Of a DNA stretch of 64,000 nt, positions 11,092-21,208 are shown piece after piece (positions within the stretch are counted from its first letter, which is position 1; every line of letters starts with the position of its first letter). The translations under genes and the position numbers were made by a program. The stretch spans positions 7,458,501-7,522,500 of the forward strand of contig CATNEN010000034.1 in NCBI GenBank assembly GCA_950097015.1. The letters run 5' to 3'. The notes below the pieces were generated by a model that was not told the origin of the DNA, did no database searches, and saw only the letters and a list, made by a program, of their open reading frames with translations. This DNA comes from Macrostomum hystrix. Taxonomy: Eukaryota > Platyhelminthes > Macrostomidae.

Positions 11092-12044
11092 AGTTAAACA
11101 CTAATCACAGTACATTTACAAGTTCGAGTAAACTACTTCAGTAATTAAATAACCTCAGCTCGATATGTCGATTAGTAGTTTATACGAGCGTATAATATTT
11201 TTATTAGATATACAAAAATAAAAATTATCGAACAAAGACAGCAGCATAAGCTCTATATTCGACCATGAAAAAGATTTTCGACGTTCGTGATGACAGAACT
11301 AATTGCTCCAAGTTCGGCTAACAATCGCAATTAAGATCGAAAGACTTTCGCGAGCGCATTAGCCATTAAGTTTTTTAACGAACAAATTTTCAAGTTTCAA
11401 AATTTTTCTAATCTTAAGAATTTACAGCATTATTCTATTCAATATGCAGCAGGATATGCATGTACAATACTAGAAGTTGATGTTCAGACACGATTCAGAA
11501 CTACGACCTAGTAAGCAACTAAGAGCAAAAAAAGTTTTTTAAGGATGTTTAGTTCATAGTATTTCATATCCACATACCCATATGGAACAAATTTATTTGG
11601 ACTTCCTAAATTCCCACCCAGGGGTGGAAAACGCAAGTAATTCAGGTGTGGGTGCAGACTTAAGTTCCAAATTCGATGATTTTTTTTATCTGTTTGCACT
11701 TTGCAGCAACAAAAGACGTGCGGTAGGTCAATTATTGGGCACAATTTTAGTATATCCTTGATTTTCACGCTCCGGAACAATCATCACTATCACACAGTCA
11801 GGAAAATAGGGAATATTTAATATTGCCGGGAAATACCCAACGGTCACCGAACCCCTCAAGATGCCCCACTATTTACAATATTGCCAATTAAATTGGGAGG
11901 TTATTGCTATGATTATTGTTGATGTTCTATAAACTGAAAATAATAGCACAAGTTTACAAGTTCGTGCATGCCAATTAGTTCGTGCATACAGCATACCACT
12001 AGAAAAAACGACGGACACGGTCACGGACAAGCCTTGGTCCTTGG
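11092..12044. other. Intergenic, no gene recognised
   Basis: AT-rich; no coding frame with a recognisable pattern. The right edge carries CCTTGGTCCTTGG at 12032-12044, a possible target-site duplicate of the next element. Confidence 0.3.
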
Positions 12045-13254
12045 ATCCTAGTCACTTCGTCATACACTTTTTCGTCAAATGACGTTTCGCCAAAATATGA
12101 TTGCCCTTGGTCAGTTCGTCATATACTAATGAAGGCACTGCCAAACATTAGTCACTTCGTCATCTGCGAATCGGCTTACTCCTCATATTTAGTCACTTCG
12201 TCAAAAGTCAAAAGTAAAGTAAAACAAGTAAAACATTTTGAAACTGTACGTAATTGTGCATTGTCAGATTGTAGCTCGGCGCGTAAATTAACTAGCACTG
12301 GATCGCTCCACGAGCTTAGTGATGCTGCTGTTGTTGCGGTGCAAATGGTCTGTGTTCCAATCGTGAACATTCCAGCAAAAGGCTTCGAACAGAAATTTGT
12401 CCGGCACCGTATTTGGCCTCTAAGCGTTCAACTCGCACTTGCAGCCGCTGGTAGCGAGATCTGTGTAGAAAATGATTGGGCTGTGTACTATACTGTACAT
12501 GTAATAGACAGCAATGCGTATACGCAGTGACCCAGTTCACGTACAGTATATATGCACATGTACCTGTGCTGGCGCTCGTTGATCCCTTGGTGAACCAGTG
12601 CCGCGTGAATGGGAACCAGAAGCGCCTCGCGGTGTGGAGCAGATGCAGCAGTGTGGGTACAGCGTCAACAACAACTGCACTCGCTCAGCTCGATGCTTCA
12701 GACGTCGATGCCACCGTCGTTTGGCCATATTACTTTATTTAATATGGCCAAACCGTACTTTATATTATTTACAAAACGACTGACGGCAATGTGCCGCCTA
12801 AAATATTGCGCGATCAAACAGTCTCAAACTTAAGCATAGATGCACATTGGCAATGTACGCACTAAATAGGGTGCCTATATATTAAGTACACATATACGCA
12901 AAGTGAGTCAGTGATAGTCAATAAGTACAGCCAAGTGGCGCCACACATTTTTGAGCGATAGTTATGCTAGTGAGCATATGAAAGTCTGAGTAGATCATAA
13001 ATATGTACATCTCCCCTTGCAAGTGGCACTGAAAAACTTACATTTATATGCGCTTACACAAAGACTTACAGGAACAAACTATACTCATTACATGCACAAT
13101 TCTCTGATCAGTATAATCTAAGTCAGTTCGTCATCTGCAAATTGATTAACCGTTGGACCTTGGTCACTTCGTCATCTGTCAACAGCGCACCCATTTAAAT
13201 TGGTCAGTTCGTCATCCAATATGACGATATGGTAGATGACGAAGTGACTAGCAC
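12045..13254. mobile_element. Putative TIR DNA transposon with repeated TCACTTCGTCAT motifs
   Basis: The left end contains CTAGTCACTTCGTCAT at 12048-12063 and the right end has its inverted copy ATGACGAAGTGACTAG at 13236-13251. Further TCACTTCGTCAT or TCAGTTCGTCAT motifs lie inside both ends (about 12111, 12150, 12191, 13122, 13161, 13202), so the ends carry subterminal repeats. Both sides are flanked by CCTTGGTCCTT(T)GG (12032-12044 and 13255-13268), which looks like a target duplication of about 11-13 bp and would suit a Mutator-like element. No transposase is visible in the 1.2-kb interior. The superfamily is not certain. Confidence 0.6.
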
Positions 13255-13268
13255 CCTTGGTCCTTTGG

Positions 13269-14250
13269 TTCGTAACATTCCAAACAGTATAACAAAGGAA
13301 AACAAAACGGTAAATTCAAGGGAACAAGCAAAGCGAATCCAAATTTTTTATAAATGGAAAATTTGCTTACGCTTTTTGTGAAAGCAACAAGATTCAAAGT
13401 ACTAAATGGTCAACCTTTATTTTAAACGAGATGAACAAAATTTAAATCAAGTATGAATAATTATGTCAGTCATATTATGTAGTTAGTTTGTAGATCTTTA
13501 AATATCATACCGACTTTAAATATAATTATAAAAGCGTATATTTTCTTGTGTAAATAATTGGCTGTCCTTTAAATTCTTTTTTCTCCCGAGTCTCTTTAAG
13601 TTACAAGAATGCTACCTGACTTTAAAATAACACAATAATTCTGCTGATATGTGCTACATTGACTACATGTTTAGTTACTAAGTACTATCTACGAAGTTTA
13701 GTTAGCAAGTGCATGAATCTAAAAACTGAAAGATTAGCTTATCAGAAATCCATTGTTCTACTTCTCCCTCTGTAGCTATAGGCCTAGTCAAGGCACCAAT
13801 ATAAAAAATGTTACTATTACTGGCATGTTGTACACTCGACTCAACTTGCTTTGACTATTTAGTAAACATATCAAAAAGGCTTGCAAGTTTTTTGATGGTC
13901 AATGTATGACAGAAAGCTTTAATATATACTATGTCAATATTATAAAATAACCTTTTTGTCTCTAAAAAATGTCAAAATATCTATATCATAGGGGACCTAT
14001 GCACAACTCTTGGCCCAATTGGCTTGAAACCAATTATCTTTTTTTATTTCTCTACTCTGCTTTTCTTCTGTTTTCTTTTGAGGCAAAATAAATTTGCAGA
14101 TAAGGGGAAATAAGTGACAAATAAGAGAAAGCAACATTGTAAATAAGAGAACTAAGTTGTGATAGGCCCTAAGAACAAACCTAACCAAGAAAGTTTGTTA
14201 ATTTCCCATAATATGGTACAATTTTCTCCAGTCTCTTTTAGCAGATTTTC
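13269..14250. other. Intergenic, no gene recognised
   Basis: Low-GC spacer with no supported feature. Confidence 0.3.
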
Positions 14251-14258
14251 CTCTAAGG

Positions 14259-14768
14259 CAGGGGTCGGCAAACTCTGGCCCGCAGGCCAGATGCGGCCCT
14301 CAAAGCTCCCAAATCCGGCCCGTTGCCCTTTCTGACATCTACAGTGTCCTGTTTCATCTCTAATGTCTAATTAGATTAGACATGTCTAATGTCTAATTAG
14401 ATTAGACATGTCTAATGTCTAATTAGATTAGACATGTCTAATGTCTAATTAGATTAGACATGTCTAATGTCTAATTAGATTAGACATGTCTAATGTCTAA
14501 TTCATGTCTAATTTCTCCCATGTCTCACTTCTCCTATGTCTAATATTTTCCCTGTCTTATCTCTTCCCTGTCTCATCTCTCCTGTGTCTCATCGGTCCCA
14601 TGTCTAAATTCTCTTGTGTCTAATCTCTCCCGTGTCTCATCGCTCCCATGTCTAATTTCTCCCGTGTCTAATCTCTCCTCTATCTCATATTTATATAGTC
14701 AATCCAGCCCGCTGTCGTCTTTTAGGTTCTCTCTTTGGCCTGCCAGCAAATAAGTTTGCCTACCCCTG
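14259..14768 (+). mobile_element. hAT-type non-autonomous element with 8-bp target duplication
   Basis: The 5' end is CAGGGGTCGGCAAACT and the inverted 3' end reads CAGGGGTAGGCAAACTT. CTCTAAGG is present directly on both sides (14251-14258 and 14769-14776), a perfect 8-bp duplication as expected for hAT. The subterminal TGGCCCGCAGGCCAGATGCG is also typical of such elements. The interior is not a transposase but a tandem array (see 14359-14520) and related TGTCTAAT/TCTCCC-type repeats. Confidence 0.9.
14359..14520. repeat. Palindromic 26-bp tandem repeat inside the hAT element
   Basis: About six copies of a unit built on TCTAATTAGATTAGACATG. The unit is close to self-complementary (CTAATTAG core), so single strands could fold. 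The array continues into degenerate TCTAATTTCTCCC-type units up to about 14690. Confidence 0.8.
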
Positions 14769-14776
14769 CTCTAAGG

Positions 14777-15184
14777 TGTCAATTTCTTTAAAGCTAGAAT
14801 ATTTTGTCATGTTTGCTATGGTTTCATGTCAATGTTCAATTAGATCTCAAATCAATGCATAGTGTATAGCTTTGACATGCATGTAACTTTATAGTCAAAT
14901 TATTTCAATAATAGAATTGCACATTTCCCAAACCTAAACCTCAAAGCAGCTTTGGTGAAAATCTTATAGCAGGGAAACCTTTGCCTTTTATAATATGAAT
15001 TCTTCAATTGTCCTTTGATATATAGGAATCTATTTCTTAGTTGAATCAGTTTAAGTTGCTAGTAAACTAGTAGCAAGTGGGTCATAATTGTGATTTGCAA
15101 TTATAATTTTGTTAATGTTTCACATTTGTATTTACTATGAGAAATGTATAAACAATTATTGCAAATCATTACATTTGCAATGCA
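14777..15184. other. Intergenic, no gene recognised
   Basis: AT-rich spacer with no supported feature. Confidence 0.3.
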
Positions 15185-15530
15185 AAGTGTATTTATTCCT
15201 ATCAAGCTGCCTCTTACACCACAGTCCCTAAGTTCAATTCCATGGCAAGGCCACATTTATTTGGAGCGGAAGGCTTTGGGGGCTTGTCATGCAATTTACA
15301 CCATTGAAGGCCAACTTCCAAGGCACAGTGAAATGTACACTGCCTGACAATGAGAAAGTCAGGGCAGATGACACCTATGTGAGCATGTGCCTGCATTTGG
15401 TATCTGTGTGCGTGTGTGCTCAGGAGTCAGCAAAATGGCCTGAATTGCCTCCTCGCTGGCTGCAGGTCTAGTGTCACTAAATGATAGGCCACTGCTCGCA
15501 GCCCTCCTGCAATTATTATTATTATTTGAA
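15185..15530 (+). mobile_element. SINE family A, copy 2 (5'-truncated or decayed head)
   Basis: Forward orientation. The B-box-like AGTTCAATTCC is at about 15231, followed by the family A body (CAAGGCCACATTTATTTGG...) and an ATTATTATTATT tail at 15513-15526. The A-box half of the tRNA-like head is poorly conserved. Confidence 0.75.
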
Positions 15531-15904
15531 CTAATATATTGCAATGTATGTCATTTTTTGCTTCAAAATTAAGTAGCACAGCTGGCAAACATTCTGGAGG
15601 TTTTGCATGTATGATCAAATATATATTTTTTATATCAAATATATATATATATATATATTTTTTAACAGTAAACTAGTTCTGAGCTGTTCAGTGTTTAAGA
15701 AAAATAAAAAAATGGATTTGCTTTTTGCACTATATATGAATCCAAAAATTCATCCAGACATTCTAACTTACAAGCATTTTTTCTTAGATATTTTGATGTC
15801 TGAAACTAGCAACTCCAGGGAACACAAGCAGAATTTAAGGATTCATACAATGCACTCATTAAGTTCATAATGTAAATTACACTGGTCCTCTCAATAAGCT
15901 AATA
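15531..15904. other. Intergenic, no gene recognised
   Basis: AT-rich, with a TA dinucleotide run at 15640-15658; nothing else supported. Confidence 0.3.
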
Positions 15905-16140
15905 CACCCCACTCCTGTTGGCCCCAAACATTAATCACCTCAGCAGCAAATGACCAATGTCCCCTTGGCAACAGGAAATAATGTCTTCCCAACAGCAGAG
16001 AACTAATGTCCCCCCAGCAGCAGAGAACTAATGTCCCCCAGCAGCAGAGAACCAATGTCTCCTAAGCAGCTGAGAACTAATGTCCCCCCAGCAGCAGAGA
16101 ATCCGTGTCCCCAGCAGCAAATAACCAATATCCCTCTACT
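15905..16140. repeat. Degenerate minisatellite, unit about 24 bp
   Basis: Repeats of the pattern CAGCAGCAGAGAACTAATGTCCCC, six to eight degenerate copies, in the upstream region of the helicase gene. Confidence 0.7.
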
Positions 16141-16490
16141 AATAGTATAATTTTTCTTTTTTGCTATTCTTTAGTTATGCTATGGTGTCTCAATTATTTT
16201 TATTTAAAAAAATTAATGATCAAAGGCTTATAACTTTGTGTGTGTGCTTGGTATCTCCACGCATGCTATTTGCAGGTCAGACTATTAAGAGAGCTTCAAA
16301 GTTAAACAGATATACAAAAATATCACACAATTCTATTAAGAGTAAGTAAAATGAAAAAAGGGCAATCACTGAAGCCTTGAAATTTCAGTAATCTGGATCT
16401 ACATTATCGAGTGTTGTGCTTAATAACAACGAATATGCTTAAATTGCAGCCAAGTCAATATTCGAATCAAGACCCATCTCAGATTGTGGC

Positions 16491-19400
16491 ATGGCTAAGG
16501 CGCATCAATTAGATGCCAAGAGACGCACCCAGGACATTGTGCAGCCCGATAGCGAATCTCCGGCTGCCAGCTTCGCCGATCTGCTGCTGTCCGAGCCGGT
16601 TCTGGCCGGCCTAGCCCACGCTGGCTACCGGACGCCTTCGCCAATCCAGCTGAAGGCCATCCCGCTAGGCCGCTGCGGCCTCGACCTGGTGGTCCAATCC
16701 AAGGCTGGCACAGGCAAGACCTGCGTGTTCGCTGTACTGGCTCTGGAATCTCTGCTGCCGGACTTTGCCTCTGCTGCTGCGCCAGTTGGCGTCAGAGTTC
16801 TCGCCCTGTCGCCAACGCGCGAAGTGGCCCTGCAAAGCCGGCGCGCCATCGAGGCCATCGGCCAGCGTATTGCCGGCCTACGCTGCGGTCTCTTCATCGG
16901 CGGCCTCGGCGCCGGCGTCAAGGAGGCTTCAGCTGAGGCGGCAGCCTGCCAGGTGGCTGTTGGCACGCCTGGCCGGGTGCGTCAGCTAATCGAGTCCGGC
17001 TGCCTCAGAACTGACCGGGTGCGCATGCTGGTACTGGACGAGGCAGATGCGCTTATGGACGATTCATTTCAGCAGGATATTAAGTGAGTCGACAGGATCG
17101 GAGTCGGGATACTGTGCTGTTCTTCTTTTAAAGAAGTTCCGAAGTCCAACGGGAAACATAATTTTCTTCTAATATTTGGTGCAACCTCTGATTTAGGTGG
17201 TGCAACCTCTGATTAAGGTGGTGCAACCTCTGATTTAGGTGGTGCGACCACTGATTTAGGTGGTGCGACCACTGATTTAGGCGGTTCAACCTATGATTTA
17301 GGTGGTGTGACCATGACTCTGGATGGTGTAACCATGGATCTGGGATTCGGTTGGGAAACCATGGATTCGATTGGGAAACCATGGATTCGATTGAGAAACC
17401 ATGGATTCGATTGGGCAACCATAGATTTAGTTAATGCAACCATGGATTTATTGAATGCATATACATAATAATAATTATTAGTAATTGCAGGAGGGCTGCG
17501 GGCAGTGGCACATTATTTAGTGACACCATATTTAGTGACTGGCTAGACCCGCAGCCAGCGAGGAGGCAATTCTGCCCATTTCGCTGACTCCTGAGCACAC
17601 ACGCACACAGATACTGTACGCAGGCATACGCTTACACAGGTGTGTACATCTGCCCTGACTTTCTCATCGTTAGGCAGTGTACACTTCACTGTGCCTTGGA
17701 GGTTGGCCCTCAAGGGCGTAAATTCCACGACAAGCCCCCAAGCCTTCTCTCCGCGGCTGCGCCCCAAATAAAATGTGGCCTCGCCGTGGAATCGAACTTA
17801 GGGACCGTGGTGCGAGAGGCAAACGCGATAACCGCTCTGCCACCGACCTCCTAATGCAGCCATAGATTTAGTTAATGCAACCATATATTTAGTTATTGCA
17901 GCCATATATTTAGTTAATGCAGCCATAGATTTAGTTAATGCAGCCATAGATTTAGTTAATGCAGCCATAGATTTAGTTAATGCAGCCATAGATTTAGTTA
18001 ATGCAGCCATAGATTTAGTTAATGCAGCCATAGATTTAGTTAATGCAGCCATAGATTTAGTTAATGCAGCCATAGATTTAGTTGATGCAGCCATAGATTT
18101 AGTTAATGCAGCCATAGATTTAGTTAATGCAGCCATAGATTTAGTTAATGCAGCCATAGATTTAGTTAATGCAGCCATAGATTTAGTTAATGCAGCCATA
18201 GATTTAGTTAATGCAGCCATAGATTTAGTTAATGCAGCCATAGATTTAGTTGATGCAACCATGGATTTAGTTAATGTAACCATGGATTTAGTTGATGCAA
18301 CCATGGATTTAGTTAATGTAACCACGGATTTATTTAATGCAAGCATGGATTTAGTTAATGTAACCACGGATTTATTTAATGCAACGATAGATTTAGTTAC
18401 TGCAACCATATATTTAGTTAATGCAACCATGGATTTACTTCACTTATCTGTGATTCAGTGCCAGGTCAAGCTGTGGCAATAGAAATAGTTTTTATACCTT
18501 TACTCATAGAATGTTTGACATTTTGCAGCTGGATCTACTGGAGCCTGCCGCAGAGCAAGCAGGTTCTGGCCTTATCCGCCACTTATCCTGACTCCATGGC
18601 GCAACAGTTGTCCTTGTACATGCGGGATCCAACTCTGGTGCGTCTGAGTGGCGGCCAGCTGCTTGGCGTTAGACTGTACTGGCGCTCGGTGCCTGACAGC
18701 CACCTGCCCAACCTGCTGCTGGATAGAAAGGCTAAAGTTCTAGGCGACCTTCTAGCCAATGTGCAATTCGGCCAATGCCTGGTGTTCTCAAACTATCAGG
18801 AGCGGGCTAGGGAGCTTTGCCAGCGGCTTGAGTCTGCTGGCTGGCCCGTGGCCTACCTGGCCGGCCGGTTGCAGCAGGTTGAGCGGATCGGCGCCTACGA
18901 CCGGCTGCGCGATTTCCGCTGCCGCGTTCTAGTGGCTACGGATGTGGCAGCGCGCGGCGTTGACGCAGAAAATGTCGACCTGGTTGTCAATCTGGACTTG
19001 CCAAGGTTTGTATTTATATTTTTTAGCTTCTAGGCTAAACGAATTAATTTAGTGTCCTTTGACATGAAACAATTTTTCACACAAAGTAAACAACTAAATA
19101 GCGCAATAATTTACTATTATTTTGCATTATTATTGAGCAATGAGTCCATGGTTATAATAATAATAATTTCAGGAGGGCTGCGGGCTATGGCACAACATTT
19201 GGTGACAGGAGACCTGCAACCAGCGAGGGTACATTTCTGCCCATTTAGCTGACTCCTAAACGCACACGCACGCAGATACCGTACGCAGGCACATGCTCAC
19301 ACAGGTGTGTAGATCCGCCCTGATTTTCTCATCGTCAGGCAGTGTACACTCTCGCTGTGCCTTTGAGGTTGGCCCTCAAGGGCGTTAATTGCACGAAAGG

Positions 19401-20931
19401 CTCCCAAGCCTTCTCTCCGCGGCTGTGCCCCAAATAAACGTGGCCTCGAGCTCAAGACCTTGGGGCGAAGAGGGCCACTTGATTATAAGACTCAACGGCA
19501 AAGTAACAGACAATAAGAGCTATTCCATGTCCGTTTTAACGAGTATCTACCATAGCATTTCCTGTTGTGATTGTCGCTCGCAGGGACCATCGCACCCTGC
19601 TGCACCGCATTGGCCGGGCTGGCCGCTACGGCAGCTACGCAGCCGCTGTCAGTTTAGTCGGCGATGGTGTAGAGCTTCGACAACTGCGCGACTTTGAACG
19701 CCTAGCCGGGCTTCGAATGTCTCCGTTGCCGGATCCGCCACCGTCAGATCTAGCCAGCGGGGCTTCGGCGGGTTGCGACGATGCAGCCGTAGCCGGCGCG
19801 GCTACTTTCATCGAGATAGAAAGCCTGGACGATGCAGAAAATGATGGCGGAGCTCCTGTGGAGAGGTCCGTCTTCGAGCCGGATCCTGTCCGCCGGCCGC
19901 CCGCGCAGAGGAAGCAACAGCATTGCAAAGGCAATCGACGGAAGCAGCATCAGCAGAGGCATCGGCGCGAACGTCTGGATGACATAAACGATGTCGGTAA
20001 CGATAATCCCAACGATGAGGACGATTGGGCAACCTTCGAGGCCTCGGCGGCTACTGCAAATCAAGGCGAGGAGGATTCTGAGGTTCTCCGGCTGCGGGCC
20101 CTGCTGCACGGTGGCGGCTCACAGCCTGAAACGGCCGCGCCAACGCTGCCGCCACCAACTCAAACACAGTCTCCTCCAATAACTGAAGAGTCTAAGGCAT
20201 TAGCGTCTGCTTTGTCTAGCTCCGACAACTCTCACCGTGCCAATGTTGACGCCGACTTTCTATGGATCGGTCAGGAATCCGACCGTCTGGCTGCACTGCT
20301 TGCTGACCGGCTTGCCAACAAAGCCGCGTCGTCTTGCCCGGCTGCCACACCAGCTGACACGCTAGAGGCTCGTGATATTATCCTCATAGTGGCGGCCTCT
20401 AAAACCAAACCTTGCTCGGATCAGCTTAACTCGCTGCTGCCAAATTTGTCGCTCGGATCTGCCCGCCTGCCTCAGGATCAGCTGCTGGAGTTGGCAGATC
20501 GTATCAATGGCCTGGCGCGTTTTACTGAGCTTTCATCCGCCCCTGCTGGACTTACATTTGCCCCTGCTGGACTTATATCAGCCCCTGCTGGACTTTCATC
20601 TGCCCCTGCTGGACTTTCATCCGCCCCTGCTGGACCTACATCTGCCCCTGCTGAGCCTACATCCGCCCCTGCTAGACATACATCCGCCCTTGCTGAGCCT
20701 ACATCCGCCCCTGCTGGACCTACATCCGTCCCTGCGATGGCTGTTGTTTCTGGTGCCACTGATTCGGCATCGCGGCCGCTGAATGCCATCGAGCGGCAGA
20801 TGCTGCGTGAGCTGCTAGCTGCAGATGCAGAGCTGGCTCAGCTCAGACGCCTAATTAATTGGCATCGTCGAGGCTGTCAACGAGAATTAGCACTGATGCG
20901 GCAGCTACGGAGGCAGCTGGAGGCGGGCTGA
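16491..20931 (+). CDS. DDX20: DEAD-box RNA helicase, DDX20/Gemin3-like
   Basis: Three exons: 16491-17083, 18529-19005 and 19584-20931. All introns have GT-AG ends, the phases match, and the spliced length of 2418 nt gives 805 residues. Visible motifs in order are: Q motif region (SPIQLKAIP, about residue 50), motif I AGTGKT (about 72), Ia SPTREVALQ, Ib TPGR, II DEAD (about 183), III SAT (about 213), V RGVDAENVDLVVNLDLP, and VI HRIGRAGR (about 364). The segment NWIYWSLPQSKQVLALSATY and the RGVDAENV stretch are typical of DDX20, the SMN-complex helicase that assembles spliceosomal snRNPs, rather than of other DEAD-box proteins. The C-terminal 430 residues are low-complexity and acidic/basic with an APAG-type repeat. 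An acceptor (AAATTGCAG) ends 41 nt before the ATG. The gene has high-GC codons, unlike the surrounding AT-rich DNA. Subfamily assignment is from memory of the family. Confidence 0.88.
17165..17300. repeat. Minisatellite in DDX20-like intron 1, unit about 21-22 bp
   Basis: Direct repeats of the type GGTGGTGCAACCTCTGATTTA, about six copies. They are followed by short GATTCGATTGGGAAACCATG repeats up to about 17415. Confidence 0.75.
17465..17850 (-). mobile_element. SINE family A, copy 3, in DDX20-like intron 1
   Basis: Reverse-oriented. The tail has ATAATAATAATTATT at 17465-17480, and the tRNA-like head ends near 17850 (inverted A box at about 17832-17843). It is a near full-length copy with a well-conserved body, inserted at the edge of the minisatellite that follows. 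Confidence 0.85.
17851..18442. repeat. 21-bp minisatellite in DDX20-like intron 1
   Basis: About 28 copies of a 21-bp unit (ATTTAGTTAATGCAGCCATAG), with later units changing to GCAACCATGG forms. Because 21 is a multiple of three, the array gives a long reverse-strand frame of 7-residue repeats (ALTKSMA). This is not treated as a gene because it lies inside an intron and is pure repeat. Confidence 0.9.
19150..19460 (-). mobile_element. SINE family A, copy 4, in DDX20-like intron 2
   Basis: Reverse-oriented copy with an ATAATAATAATT tail at 19156-19170. The body is shared with the other family A copies, and the head is truncated near the B box (CTCGAGCTCAAGACC at about 19443). Confidence 0.8.
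20530..20740 (+). repeat. Coding minisatellite in the DDX20-like C-terminus
   Basis: About ten copies of a 21-bp unit (TCATCCGCCCCTGCTGGACTT type) encoding repeats such as SSAPAGL. The reading frame is kept open. It is likely a length-variable, disordered tail segment. Confidence 0.85.
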
Positions 20932-21208
20932 TAATTTTCGATTTAATCCTTTATAGCTTTGGCCAAAACTGAATGCATTTTTATATTGTCAAAATCAAAA
21001 TACACGTGGAATATTTTAAAAACGTCTTTTTCACATAAGTATATTACGTTTTTTCTCAGTCGTTAATTTTTAAACAGCTTCCTTGCTTTTTTTCAGGATG
21101 AAATCAAGCGGGTATTGCAGTCCTAGAATCAAGATTGTGTGGTTTTTTGTTTATGACAGGTTGGTCACAATATTTCAGCTCGTAGCTCGATCATCTTCGT
21201 TTTAAACG

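Noticed and set aside
17798-18430. 210-codon reverse frame with ALTKSMA repeats
   Set aside because: Lies in an intron of the helicase gene and is wholly a 21-bp repeat plus part of a SINE.
19635-20789. Reverse frames of 99-119 codons opposite helicase exon 3
   Set aside because: Shadows of GC-rich coding sequence on the other strand.
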